Of a stretch of 64,000 nucleotides of DNA, positions 21,115 to 32,664 are shown piece after piece. Source of the stretch: Forficula auricularia. Its lineage: Eukaryota; Arthropoda; Insecta; Dermaptera; Forficulidae. The position numbers and the translations under genes are program-made. Position 1 is the stretch's first letter. The number at the start of each line of letters is the position of its first letter. The notes beneath the pieces are model-generated. The model was not told the origin of the DNA. It was given only the letters and a program-made list of their open reading frames with translations, and did no database searches. The DNA is taken from contig JALMQS010000681.1 in NCBI GenBank assembly GCA_024734495.1, positions 6,605,542 through 6,669,541 of the forward strand. The letters run 5' to 3'.

Positions 21115-22590
21115 TAAGAGATTAGTTAATTACCATTTTTCAGCCTAATCTCTCTATTTATACTCCTAAAATAAAATTTATCCAAAAAATAAAATATTTA
21201 TTTTCAAATACACTTTGTATGCTCATTCAAAACACATCTATTCGATTGTTAATTATTTTTTGATATAAAAAACGGATTTAAATCTCAATAAAATCAATAT
21301 AAATTTTCTGAATTTTTGAACCAGTAGTCCTAAATCTTGAAAACTCAAAAATCTAATCAGTTCCTCTCATTAGAAATATAAATATTTTAGCAAAAGAACA
21401 AATTTTTTATGACTTTTCGTTCTTGAATCAGAAACACTTTACTAAATACTTTGATTGCAAATTTATAACGACATTTTTTGGGTTTATGATTATAATCCTA
21501 ACTAATAGTTACATAAAATATGAGTATGATATATATATATATATAGAAAATGAGTTCGTATTGCTCCGTTGGTTGGTTAGTGGAATACAAAGCACCAAGT
21601 TGTATTTACAATTATGATCTAATGAGCGTCAAAAGTCATAACACATTCAAATCTCGCTAGTTAGTTAATTCATTCAAAATGAGAAAGCGAAGCACGTAAT
21701 TCAAGTATCCCTCAACCCCAGGCCCCTAAAATACCATCCGACACTTAGTAAAATCAGAGGCTACCATTGGAAAACTGATAATACAGTAAACGTCAAGGAA
21801 TATATATACATACTCGAAAACCGAAAATTCTTCTAGTATTTATAATGATGAGAAACTTTTCAAATAAACATCCAATTAAATAATGTAGAAAATACTAAAC
21901 CAACCAATTAGTATACTGAAATTTACGGCTCCAAAACAATATTGGTCCGTATGTATGACGTAGTGAGTGATAGCTCAAAAAATCAATAAAATTAAATTAG
22001 AAACTTAGGATAGGTATCACAGCAAAACTTTGGCTCAAATCGGTCTAGTTTCCCTCGACTTCGGAGGTTTGCGTTTTTTGTCATTTGATCAAAAACAGCT
22101 CTAACAATTTTGTAAATTTTTAGTAGGTACTTATTTATTGAAGATTATATGCTATTTTCTGTTTATAAATTTTTATATTATTAAATTTTTGTGAAAATAT
22201 TATATGAGGATAGTTAAAAAATTTAGAAACCTAGAGGTGCCAGGTTTGCTCAACTTTTTCAAAATAACTAGTTTTCAACAAATAGAGAAAACTATATTTA
22301 TTATTTAATTGAAAAGTTTTTATATTGACGATTTATATTTTCCGAATTATTATTAAATGTTTATATTACTTTTATTTATTTTTGTAATCAAATAATGTTT
22401 ATGACGAATCCGATTGGTTCCACTATGAACTGGCTATCGATAATTCCCTGAAAGATTACAGAAGGGTTGGAAAAATTGTGAGGTTTTTCGGAATGATATT
22501 TATTTACCAGGTGTGTAGTAAAATTTTTTTCTTTAATTGAGATTAGTGTGAAATCAATTTTTAATGTGTGTTGTGATGGTGGACACTGGA
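21115..22590. other. AT-rich stretch without recognisable feature
   Basis: No gene, RNA or repeat recognised over about 1.5 kb; a short (TA)n lies near 21527-21545. Confidence 0.4.
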
Positions 22591-22595
22591 CATAC

Positions 22596-22640
22596 ATATG
22601 ATATGTTTCGGTTTTTTACAGAGAAAACCTTCTTCAGCAC
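22596..22640 (-). other. Hammerhead-like motif: CTGAAGA, stem, GAAAC
   Basis: On the minus strand CTGAAGA (22637-22631) is followed by an extra A, then GGTTTT-CTCTGTAA-AAAACC, then GAAAC. The stem pairs six of six. This has the order and spacing of the hammerhead catalytic boxes (CUGANGA, stem II, GAAA) except for the extra A between box 1 and the stem. No helix III/cleavage triplet is obvious (ATATC follows). Probably the end of a repeat. Confidence 0.5.
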
Positions 22641-22973
22641 TTACGATGAGAATTCATTAATTGCAAAGGCAAGTAACATGTTAAGCAAATAATAGAATAT
22701 AAAATACATAAGAGCCTGAGAAAACCACAGGGCTTCCCCTTGACAAAAGTAAGAAGGTGTAATTTACAAAAACTAAGTGGCCTCGAAAGGGGCTTTATGG
22801 AGAGAAAATTTTTTTTCTTAATATAAAATTCATTAAAATTCAAAGATAATTGTGTTCAATTACCTAAGCTGATTTCATATTTTACACATTAGAAGCTGTT
22901 TTTTTGGAAAAAAAACTACCTTCGACTTGAGAAACCACAGTGGAAAATTTGGATAGTAATATTTTATTTTTTA

Positions 22974-23130
22974 AAAAAAGGTCCAATACAAATGAAAAAA
23001 ACGGGACCAATCGGGTACGAGACTGAACCCAATGCAAAAAATCATCCAAATTGGCCCAGATGGTAAATAGAAATAAATGAACAAACACACACAAAAAAAA
23101 CTTCCTACTTTTTTTCAAAGTCGGTTAAAA
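22974..23130 (-). repeat. Fragment of the ACCGACTT repeat family
   Basis: Minus-strand reading runs TTTTTAACCGACTTTG...TTGCATTGGGTTCAGTCTCG...GATTGGTCCCGTTTTTTTCA, collinear with 9487-9640. It is a solo 5' fragment lacking the palindromic part. Confidence 0.8.
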
Positions 23131-23978
23131 ATGACTCCAGCTAGGAAAATTTAAATTAATTTACCTGATTTTTTTAAAGGGTCTATTCGTAATTTATCTT
23201 AAGAAAGTAAAAGTCTTATGCTCTAAACTAAATACAGATTTTTTTATATTTTCTTGCAACCCCATTTCTTGTCTAAAAAAAATTTGCTTTAGTTAACTTT
23301 GCACTTAAACCTCAATCTACAATGTAAAATGTATTTCACAACATCCGATTCCTTTATCACCCTCTTTACTTTACTTTTTTTTAACGAATTAATGAAACTT
23401 TAATGCAAATTTTATTAATTAACTGTACAATATATTTAGAGAGAGATTAGTTGAGAAGAAAAATGAAGTCACAGGCTGGCTGTGCTGTTCGGTATTCCTT
23501 ACCGCTCATGACAACCATAGTTTCTTAATATTACCCCTAACATCCCACCAAACCACCCACCTTACCCTATTCTGAATAGCAAATGGTGAGTAGGAGTATT
23601 ATAATTGCAAATTAATGTTAAAATCAATTTGGACAAGAAATGCGCCTTCTAAGAGGACGGATAATAGAAAGCAAGGTACAGAAAGGGGTGGCTTCGAGAT
23701 AGGGGTGGCGAATGGCTCTTTGCCAAAATGACATCTCTCTCTCTCTCTCTCTCTCTCATTATGTATATATATATTAGAGAGTGAAAAAGATAAATTTATT
23801 TTTTTAATCAATAAATCTCGAGTATCATTAATCTTAAATTCAAAGAAATATTTTAATATTATGAAAATGGATTCTTTTAATTTCTCACAGATAAATTTTG
23901 ATTTTTTTTTATATTCAGTGATGTGAAAATTATAAATGATAGTCGAATATATATATATATATATATATGTATATGTTG
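23131..23978. other. Intergenic stretch with (CT)n microsatellite
   Basis: Apparently single-copy AT-rich DNA. It includes a pure (CT)n run at about 23733-23757 and a short (AT)n run near 23949-23968. The 70-codon minus-strand frame over the CT run is low complexity and not a gene. Confidence 0.5.
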
Positions 23979-24358
23979 CAGTAAAAACCGGTTTTTAGTA
24001 AGAACTGATTCTTACTAGTTAAAACGCGTTTTACTGAATACCTTTGTGGCAACTAGAGTTTACTGATGTTGGTTGAGTTTGGATCAAAGGTCTAGAATCT
24101 TTATTTTTGATCTTTCGCCTCATTTTGTGTGTTTATTTTTTAAAGGAAAATGTCAAAAATTATATCCTCTACAACTTTTGTTTAAAAAATTTTGAAAATA
24201 AACACCCAAAATAAGGCGGAAGGTCAAAAATGAAGATTCTAAAGATCTGGACCTTTGAGCCAAACTCAACCAATATCAGTAAATTCTAGTTGCCGCAAAG
24301 GTATTCAGTGAAACGCGTTTTAACTAGTAGAACCCGTTCTTACTAAAAACGGGTATCC
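23979..24358. mobile_element. Palindromic element with AAAACGCGTTT arms
   Basis: Left arm CCGGTTTTTAGTAAGAACTG...TAGTTAAAACGCGTTTTACT is answered by AAACGCGTTTTAACTAGTAG...TTCTTACTAAAAACGGGTA. Further in, GGTTGAGTTTGGATCAAAGGTC answers ACCTTTGAGCCAAACTCAACC. Arms are about 165 bp with a spacer of about 45 bp. The inner GGTTGAGTTTGG cassette also appears in unrelated TIR elements near 46.3, 52.6, 53.7 and 60.1 kb. Confidence 0.85.
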
Positions 24359-24769
24359 TATAATTAATTTATTATTCTAGAGTTTATTTACACTAAGGCA
24401 TCAAGTCCGGTTCACTTCATAGCTGAGAAGTATTTTTTATTTTATTTTATTTTTGACTTTGGAAGACGGGAGTATCGGACTTGACATTTTTTTTTAGAAA
24501 TGCCCGAAACGTTGAGTATTTTTTTTTTTATTTTTAGTCCATGTATATTATTGATTATTGTACCTTAAATAAATCTAGAACGTAAGTTCCACTTAAATAA
24601 ATTTACAAAAAAAGTATGAGTATGTTTTAATTACTAAGGAAACTATTACGGAATGAATATAAAGCAAATTGATTTTCAAACCAGTAAAAAATCTAATTTA
24701 ATTTATAATAGAATTTATATTTAAAATAAACTAATATACTTATCAAATATTTAATTAATTAATATTTAA
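24359..24769. other. AT-rich stretch, weak inverted repeat
   Basis: AAGTCCGG near 24402 and CGGACTTGAC near 24474 are inverted; CCCGAAACGTTGAG at 24503 recalls the GAAACG words of other palindromes. Nothing else recognised. Confidence 0.35.
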
Positions 24770-25645
24770 CTAAAGTGGTCTTTAAAATATCAGTTAACTA
24801 GATATAACAAGAGAGAAATAATTAATCGATCAAAAAAAACATTGTGTTGTAAATTAAAATCACCACGGGGAAGAAAAAAATAGTGCTCTGTTTGTCAGAC
24901 GACCTAGTTAAACTAGAGCTAGATGAAAATACGCTTTGAGCTTTTTTAATTAACAAACAAAAAGACATATTAATTTTCAGATATAGCAAGTTTTTTTTTC
25001 ACTATTTTTGTTTTACTTTTTATAAATTTTTTTAATCCAGATGGAATTTTTTTGGTTTCTGACTTTTGTTATATTTATAAAATAAAACCAACTAATCTAT
25101 CCAACATGTATTTATTAAATATTTACCGGAACTGTTTTTGTTTTTTATTTTTATCTATATCCAGTTAACTAGTAGTAAGAGGCAAGATAATATCTAGGAA
25201 CATCACTTTTCGTGAAGGTAAAAATAACTACGCAGAAGAAAAAGTAGTGCGCTGTTCTGTAAACAAACTTAGTTCTATGTCTACTAGATAAAAATTCACT
25301 TTGAACTTTTATTATCTAAATCCAGTTAACTAGTAATAGAAGGCGAGATAATATCTAGGAACAACACTTTTCGTGAAGGTTAAAATCACTGCGCGGAAGG
25401 AAAAGTAGTGCGCTGTTCTTTGAACAAACTTAGACCTATGGTTGCTAGATAAAAATTCACTTTGAACTTTTATTATCTAGATCCAGTTAACTAGTAATAA
25501 GAGGAGAGATAATATCTAGGAACACCACTTTTCGTGAAGGTAAAAATCACTACGCGGAAGAAAAAGTAGTGCGCTGTTCTTTATAGAAACTAGGACCTAT
25601 GCCTACTAGATAAAAATTCACTTTGAACTTTTATAATTATGTGAG
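24770..25645. repeat. Tandem array, 161 bp unit, 3 good copies plus a diverged one
   Basis: CCAGTTAACTAGTA occurs at 25161, 25322 and 25483, exact steps of 161 bp. Each unit continues with GAGATAATATCTAGGAACA, CACTTTTCGTGAAGGTAAAA, GGAAGAAAAAGTAGTGCGCTG and TAGATAAAAATTCACTTTGA. A diverged unit precedes them (about 24770-24950), separated by AT-rich DNA. The last unit ends near 25645. No frame crosses units. Confidence 0.88.
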
Positions 25646-26890
25646 TAAAAGACATTAATATTTTCTGATTTAGAGGTTATTCTTATACATTTAATTTTAA
25701 TTTGTATAAATGTCAGCGGGCAGGATGAAATTTATTTTGAGAACAGGATTTGAATTTGATATTTAGTTGGTCAAGATATTACGAACAGTCCTGTGTATTC
25801 TACTAACCTTGGAAATTCACATTAAAAATAAATCTAATAATATAAAATTTAAAATTTTCATCCCCCATGATAATATCTGCGTTAAAAATATAAAAAATCC
25901 TGCTAGAGCTGCAATACATTTCGTTTTATGTTTAATTATCCATTAATTACACGGATTAAATTTTTATTATAGTTCCAAACGGGACGATCCTTCGTATTTA
26001 AATTTGCTTCTCCCCCGCAACCCCTTGGAAAGGCGCCCTCTTAAAAGACTCATGCTCCTCGATATCCATCCACTTCATATATATATATAACTATATTTTC
26101 TACCCTTTATTCGATTGTATATATGTAGGCGTATGTTATAAAATCCTCTCGGTTTAATTACATTAGTGGTATTATATGCGTGGGTGTATATAGGGCTTTA
26201 GCCAATGAGACCAATCTAAAGTGAAATGCCCTGTGGAGGGCTTATCACAGCCAGACTCTTTATCACCTGTGATAATGCTAACAATTTATATAGATGCTGA
26301 CTTATAGGGGTTGTTTTTCTACATCTGCTATTACAAAATATATATTTAGGGGAAGTTTTTTTTTATTCCATGTATATAAAAGATTCAAAAGTCGAATCCA
26401 TTGAGTGCCGAAAAAAGAAAATCTTTTTCAAGATAGCGTGTTAAATATCCCAATGGCGGGATAATAAAAAGAGGGGGAAATATAGATTGGACGATAGGTA
26501 AGTAGGAAATTCGGAACGTTTGAATAGATTGACCATTATGAAGATAAAAATATGAATGGAGCTGGGATACATAGTACATAAATATGTGTATATGGACTCC
26601 CAGGCATGGTGTCGAATAAACTTTTTTTCTAATGAATATAAAAGAGGTCCATGAAATCTCATGTTGCTGAATTTGAAAAATAAATCAAAGTTCTATTGTA
26701 TTTATTTATATACAGGTTATTGAATGAAGTTCAATAATATACTTAAATAATAATACTAATTCAAAATGATATAATCACGTTTATGAAATGAGTGTGTTTA
26801 ATTTACATAAAAGAATCAAAATAAAACATATATTTTTTTAATTTAAAATCACTTTAAAAAGGAAAACTTGAGAAAGAAGGGTTGGTATAT
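25646..26890. other. Apparently unique intergenic DNA
   Basis: No repeat or gene recognised. The part around 26150-26330 is less AT-rich (GCCAATGAGACCAATCTAAAG, CTTATCACAGCCAGACTC) and does not match other parts of the window. Open frames at 26385-26662 (minus) have no recognisable domain. Confidence 0.35.
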
Positions 26891-26896
26891 ATATAT

Positions 26897-27718
26897 TAGT
26901 GGCGTGCGATCCATGGATGCTCTCCATGGATGCCCTGCATCTCTAAAATTTCAAACTTTAGAGTATTTTCATAAATATCGACTTCAAAATTTCAGGAGGA
27001 TCTTTAAATTTTCAAATTATAATCCGTTATTTCAAATATTTCTATAAAAAACATTTTTTTGTTTTGAAAAGTAAATATATAGGTTCTTGAAATGAAATAA
27101 AATTGTTGCATAGTTTCGAGGGGCAATTAAAATGAATGATTTTCCGAAAAGGGTGCCGATAGAAGGTTTGAAGTCCCTGCCTGGTAGATATATCTTCCAG
27201 TTCAAGCATGTCAATGACAAGTCCAGACGAGTTTTAGTCGAATAAAAATTGTTCTGGCTGAGGAATTATTAAAATAGAAATAATACAAAAAATAAATAAA
27301 TAAAGATGATTTGAGAATCTTTGGAATAATCCATTTCTCACAACTCTCAATATATAAGATCTAAAATAACTAAGAGTACTATTCAGACAAGTCATAGCTT
27401 TCTTATAGCAATAGAATTAGGATAAATTTAAGATTTTCTTATAGAACAGGGTGATTCATTGTGGAAGATCGTCGATGTGCAGTTTAAGTCAAAAGATTTA
27501 ATTTCTGATTCACTCAACACACAAAGCAGTATCCGCTTGTGTGGGGCGAAGGTCCCAATTTTTTTTTTTAAATCTAATGTTAAATTTGAAAAATAACGAA
27601 AATGATGTCGTATTTGATGAAATTTGCGAAAAAAGCAAAAATTAAAATAAAATTTCAAAAAATGAAGGGTAGTTTTTTGGACAGTATCCCCTGGGTGAAA
27701 AGTCACCAACCGCCACTG
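26897..27718. mobile_element. Element P, copy 2 (uninterrupted reference copy)
   Basis: Begins AGTGGCGTGCGATCCATGG and ends CACCAACCGCCACTG. About 820 bp, collinear with copy 1 at 14411-16307 except that it lacks both insertions found there. Ends CAGTGGCG (first base changed here) / CGCCACTG and the flanks ATATATAT on each side are compatible with an 8-bp duplication, but the flank is low complexity. The 93-codon minus frame 27428-27709 is not recognisable. Confidence 0.85.
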
Positions 27719-29130
27719 ATATATATATTAATTTAAAATTCGAGTTGTTTTCGGGGCATCCCGTATTATATATAAGAATTGGATAAATCAGGACAATTTC
27801 TAGTTGTTGAGGAAACAGAAACGTCGAGAGTACAGAGGAAGGGATAGACCTGGGATATGATTAAACTGCACAGCAGACAGTCGACGGAACAAAAAGAAGA
27901 CGAAAAATAATAATAACAATAATAATAATAGAAACAAAAAAAAAGAGAGTCAGGCCTATCTCCGGAATTTTTTTTACGATTTTGTTTTCATGGCTTGAGG
28001 CTGGATCTTTAATATAAGAGCAAAAATAAAGCAAAAATATTGCGGATAAAAAAACATAGGGATTTCATTCAAAAGGGGATATTGTTCGCGTCGTCCTAAG
28101 GCAAAGTATTTTCGTGCAGTATTTTGGATTAATTTCATATATAATTGAATTGAGATCTATTATTTAACTAGGTCAGTAATAACTGGGTAACTATTAGTAG
28201 GAAAAATATCGTGTCTAATGTATAACATGCTACACAACATATTTTTTTTATTTTTGAAAATATATTTTAAAATACAAAAAATAAAAATTACATATGAATA
28301 TAAAAATTTCATATATTTACATCTTTTTCAGAATTCTAAAATCATTCACTTTTAAAAATCTTATTATACTATGTAGAAATCAGAAGCATTGACCCACCCA
28401 ACTCGAGGAGATGCTATTGTTAGAAGGAGAGTGGTTTAATTAATGTGATTACAGATTGAAGGTGCGGATTTCATATCGGTTAGCATAGGTTTCTAGGGTC
28501 TCGAGCTCTGAAAATGACAACAGCCGCCTCTCGTATTGAGGAGCTTAATGCTTCTTCTAGTTTCGGGACAACTACTATAGATATTATTTTGCTCATGGGC
28601 GTCGATGTAATTAGAGAGAAATCAAATTAAGTCATTTATTTATTCTTCATTTCTATGAATCGATTTTTCCACCTTCACTAAAACTAATACTATTTCAAAT
28701 CTTTAACTGACAAATAAATGAGACTCAAATATATTCACTGTGAAACTACACACTCTTTACTTTATTAATTAATATCATGTTTCACCTAAAACCTACACCA
28801 CTTTCTCTAAGTAAAACTCAAATATGTACCTATGCAAGTACAAACAGTTAAAGCCGAATACAGATGAATGTTTCTTTTCGGCTTGAAATTACTTTATAGT
28901 TTTTCAAAAAAGGCGTGGATTGAGTAGTGAAGTACGTAAAACTTATGACGCTTTTGTTTAAATTTTGGGTAAACAAAAAGCTGTCTTGCGAATTTGAAGC
29001 TTTTTGGTAGGTTTTTATTAGTTCTTTTTTTGTCTCTTTTGGGGAAGTGGGTTTATTAACTCTTCTTTCCATTTAGAGATAGGAAAGGAAAGGGTTGGTT
29101 TTGAAATTAGGCTGGAATAAGGAAATCTCT
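27719..29130. other. Intergenic stretch, no gene recognised
   Basis: Some parts are less AT-rich, such as 27810-27910 and 28450-28560 (GTTTCTAGGGTCTCGAGCTC, CAGCCGCCTCTCGTATTGAG), and look single-copy. A (AAT)n run occurs at about 27908-27935, a common tail of LINE copies. No open frame shows a domain. Confidence 0.35.
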
Positions 29131-29156
29131 GCGTTACTAAGGTAAATATTTTATTT

Positions 29157-29188
<32 letters not shown>

Positions 29189-29499
29189 GATAATATGGTT
29201 AAAAGGGAAGTCAATCCAGGGTGGGACTAGAAGTATAGGTGCTGAAACCAGTGATGGTATTTTTCTTATGATGATGATTAAGATGGTTATATAGATTATA
29301 AGGATATAGGGAAGAATGGTATTAATTTAAATACAGTCTGGTTCCTACAAGTTAGTTAATTCAGATATTAATATGTAGGTTTGCATTCATTTGTAGGATC
29401 TGGCATTGATTTGTGCAAGTCTGTCTATTTATTACTACTTGGGATTATAGTCTTCTGCCTCCTATGATTAAATCAATTATAAATTTTGTCAAGTCCTAG

Positions 29500-29925
29500 A
29501 ATTGTAAAAAAATTTTATTTAGTTCTCACAAGCAGAGATTAGCTGAGGTAGAGAGAGGTCATACCATCCTTGTTAAGGTTTTGACCAGGTTTCTTTAACA
29601 ACTTATGGCAAATGCCGGGATGGCTAATGCGTCGCTTGCTCCTGGTATCGGGTTTTTGCGCGGAATTTTTAAATTACTTTTTGTCTTTTGATGGAAATCT
29701 ATGGTCATGTTATTCGTTAATGAGCATACATTTGTATTTTTTTTCTTTTTCTTTTTTTTTTTACTTGTTTATTATTTCTTAAATTGTTGTAATTAATTTG
29801 TATTGATGTTTGTTAATGTATTGTAGCTAGATTGTATTGATGTTTGGAGGGCCTAGCCACCGAGGACTTGTGCCTCTAAGCAGGTCGAGGAATAAAGATT
29901 TATTTATTATTTATTTATTTGTTGT
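29500..29925 (+). repeat. Probable LINE 3' untranslated tail ending (ATTT)n
   Basis: The end reads GGAGGGCCTAGCCACCGAGG, ACTTGTGCCTCTAAGCAGGT, CGAGGAATAAAGATTTATTT with (ATTT)n to about 29920. A polyadenylation signal AATAAA directly before a simple-sequence tail is typical of non-LTR retrotransposon 3' ends. The upstream boundary is uncertain and no reverse transcriptase remains. Confidence 0.55.
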
Positions 29926-30514
29926 GTTGGCATTTTGGAATATTCTATTATAGGTATGAATAATTGAAACCCAATTTAAAAACTATAACTTAAGCTCTAA
30001 GATTAACGCAACGAAATTGAAATATAACAAGTGATTTTAATAAAATTTTGTCACAATTTTAAAATCTATATATAATTTTTAATTTCTTATTAATATAATA
30101 TGTATTATTTATTTCCGGGATCCTCCAGTACTCAAAGAGCTGGTTGAGTCATCAACAAAATCAACAATAAAGACAATAACAATGTTCATAAACCACTCTA
30201 AAATCTTCTTTTTTTGGCTTTTCGGCCTTTCTAACCATCACCCAATTTACGATACTATTATTAGCAGGCTTGTGCGCTTCCTCTCTAAAATCTTAATTTT
30301 AAAAAAAGGAGAAATAAAGAATGGTTAATTGAAATTTATTGATTTACATTCAATCTACTTTTTTAATATTTTGGCATCATTTTAATTTGAATATGGGTGT
30401 ATTTTGTATATTTGTATTTGTGGAGTTTTGTAGTTGTATATTTGTGAAGTTTTGTAGTTGTATTTTTTGTGTTTGTGTTTTCTTATTTGTAGTTTTATTT
30501 AATTATATAACTAA

Positions 30515-30740
30515 AGATATGAGCATCTTTTTTCGAAAATAGTTGGAATGTTTTTCAAAAAATCAGCTCGGGTTAAAAGAGAGAGATTTTTTGTCTCAAG
30601 GGTGTGAGCTGAAAGAACGTTAGTTCTCAGGTTCGACTCCTGAGAGGATGAATCCCCTCTGATATCACAATATAAAAATATTTCTACTAAAATCCTAGAA
30701 TTTGTAGTAAAAATTAAATTCGTTCTCTTTTATTATATTT
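30515..30740 (+). repeat. tRNA-like repeat T, copy 1 with its 5' neighbour
   Basis: TGAGCATCTTTTTTCGAAAA through GTTTTTCAAAAAATCAGCTC (30515-30575) precedes the tRNA-like part, as at 61026-61085. The latter has GGTGTGAGCT and a perfect Pol III B box GGTTCGACTCC (30630-30640), then GATGAATCCCCTCTGATATC and AAAATATTTCTACTAAAATCC. This copy has a deletion in the A-box region (GCTGAAAGAACG instead of GCTAACTGCCCGGAAAG). Confidence 0.75.
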
Positions 30741-31011
30741 AATGTTATTTGTAAGTTATTTTATTTAAATGTTTGCTAATGTTCAAATCAATGTTAAAGG
30801 TAAAATATTGTTCTAATAAAATTTGGTTGCTGAAAGGCTAAAGATTAAATTAAAAAAAATGTTTTATAAAACCAAAATATGGAATTATAAATCAATAATA
30901 GTTAATATATATATTAGATGGAAAATCCAATTAAGTTGTATTACAAGTTTGTAAATCTTGGAAAATTGTAATTGTAATTAAGGATTCAATTTCAACCAAA
31001 TAATTGGGGAC

Positions 31012-31098
31012 ATGGGATGCCAGACATTTAGAGAGGTCAAACAGCTGGCGGGGGACAGAGTCGAGTGGAGACGGATTGTTGCATCAAACCAGTCTTAG
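31012..31098 (+). pseudogene. C-terminal end of a LINE reverse-transcriptase ORF
   Basis: Plus-strand frame reads TFREVKQLAGDRVEWRRIVA then SNQS and stop at 31096-31098, followed by a (GAT)n-like run. The D-R-x-x-W-R-x-x-V pattern near the end of the ORF is what I know from the last residues of endonuclease/reverse-transcriptase LINE proteins (RTE/CR1-like) in animals. Upstream homology is lost within a few codons, so it is a severely 5'-truncated copy. Confidence 0.65.
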
Positions 31099-31875
31099 GA
31101 CTGTATACTCAATGATGATGATGAATTAAGGATGATTTTCGAATCAATATACACTTGCGAATATCAAGATTTCCAGCTATCCTTGGAAAGTGAAATCGTT
31201 CACTAAATTAAGAAGAATAGAATAGCAATCCAAGAATCCATCCACCCCTTGCCGAACTTGGCCTATTGGAATTCAGTAATTTCCGCTCGATGTCGGACTT
31301 GAACGTTTGCGTGTGCTAACTCAACGAGAACTCTAAGGGTGTGTCTGAGTGGGGGTTGAAAAATAAAGAGTTGAACGATGTATACAAGTTCCAACTCGAG
31401 TTAGTCCACTGGACAATATTTTTTTTTTACTCTCATTTACAATAATGTAAGATAAAGTTTTAAAATGACCTCTCTAAAAATGGATTGAACTTTAAGAGTA
31501 AATCAAAGACGATGTCGTCACTAATCGTTAGATCGAATGACCCAATTTATAAAAGAATATTTATTTATATGAGTTTTCAAGCTCAAAAGAAAAAACAAAA
31601 CAAAATATTAAAATGGTATCGGTCCATTTTGCAAATTGTTGAGCAAAGAGTCAAATTTAGAAGCATGTTTTTTTTCATATAGTACACTCAGTAAAGTACA
31701 AATTTCAAATTTTCATTTTTTTATTATTTTAATATATTTAAATAGGAAAGAAATCAATTAGACGAGCCAATTATAACATTGAATTCATAAAATTAGTTAA
31801 TTTTTTTATTTAACAAGAAATAATTGAAAATCGGGATTATTTGAGTCAAATTCACAGTATATAATATCCAATTTT

Positions 31876-32025
31876 TTGTCCCGAGGGTGTGAGCTAACTG
31901 CCCGGAAAGTATGTTAGTTCTTAGGTTCGACTCCTGGGGGGATGAATCCCCTCTGATATCGCAATTTAATAATATTTCTATTAAAATCATAGAATCCGTC
32001 TTATAAATTAAATTCTTTCTCGTTT
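31876..32025 (+). repeat. tRNA-like repeat T, copy 2
   Basis: Contains GGTGTGAGCTAACTGCCCGG (A-box-like) and the perfect B box GGTTCGACTCC (31924-31934) 30 bp further on, then CTGGGGGGATGAATCCCCTC, GATATCGCAATTTAATAATA and a tail ending TTAAATTCTTTCTC. It matches copy 3 with only a few differences and matches the right arm of the palindrome at 61111-61364. Confidence 0.85.
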
Positions 32026-32040
32026 ATAATTGATTTGTTC

Positions 32041-32100
32041 GAGCTCATTTTTGAAAAACATTCCTACTCTTTTCAAAAATAAGATGCTCAAATCTTTACT
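32041..32100 (-). repeat. Inverted copy of the TGAGCATC/TTTTTCAAAAA neighbour
   Basis: GAGCTCATTTTTGAAAAACA and AAGATGCTCAAATCTTTACT are the complement of 61021-61085 and 30515-30575. It lies between repeat-T copies 2 and 3, indicating that the neighbour sequence is part of a larger, often inverted, unit. Confidence 0.75.
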
Positions 32101-32235
32101 TTTATATTAAAATAGCAGGACTTGTATGAAAAACTTTTTTTCATTTTAAGCTAAATTTTTTAATTTCCGTTATATATTAATGGAGTGACAGATTTCTATG
32201 CTTATATCAAATATTGCAATTCAGAGGGAGTTTTA

Positions 32236-32385
32236 TGTCTCGAGGGTGTGAGCTAACTGCCCGGAAAGCATGTTAGTTCTCGGGTTCGACTCCTGGGGGG
32301 ATGAATCCCCTCTGATATCGCAATTTAATAATATTTCTATTAAAATCATAGAATCTGTCCTATAAATTAAATTCTTTCTCATAAT
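32236..32385 (+). repeat. tRNA-like repeat T, copy 3
   Basis: Same order as copy 2: GGTGTGAGCTAACTGCCCGG, B box GGTTCGACTCC (32283-32293), GATGAATCCCCTCTGATATC, tail TTAAATTCTTTCTC. It lies 359 bp downstream of copy 2. The strong similarity suggests recent local duplication or two recent insertions. Confidence 0.85.
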
Positions 32386-32444
32386 ATCCAATGTTCATTT
32401 TTGAACAAGAGCAGAGTAGAGATAGCAGGGCGGTCATATAAGAT

Positions 32445-32664
32445 CGACGTCAATGATAAAATAAGGCCCTGATTGGCAGTCCACCCAGGAATTGATAGAA
32501 TTCAGAGAATATTAACCACATGGAGCATGGCAAAGCGCCGTAGAAGAAGGACCAAGGAGAAACACAGAAAATCCTATAAAAATCCGAGCAGAAGACAAAA
32601 CGAAGAGATCGATTTATTTTCAAAAGCGATTGCCGCTGAACTACCAAAGTTACGGGCAAGATAA
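32445..32664 (+). CDS. Possible decayed exon, Lys/Arg-rich (doubtful)
   Basis: In a patch with clearly higher G+C than its surroundings, the plus frame from about 32473 reads RRRRRTKEKHRKSYKNPSRR then NEEIDLFSKAIAAELPKL and stops at 32662. The acidic-aromatic-hydrophobic run EIDLFSKAIAAEL is loosely like the BESS motif at the end of MADF-BESS proteins, but too short to be sure. There is no in-frame ATG early on. An equally long minus-strand frame (32574-32936) overlaps it. It may be host exon, transposon gene end or neither. Confidence 0.25.

Noticed and set aside
31876..32385. Tandem pair of tRNA genes or CRISPR-like repeats
   Set aside because: Two copies 359 bp apart share a tRNA-like head, but cloverleaf folding fails and spacers are not regular; they are SINE-like repeats.
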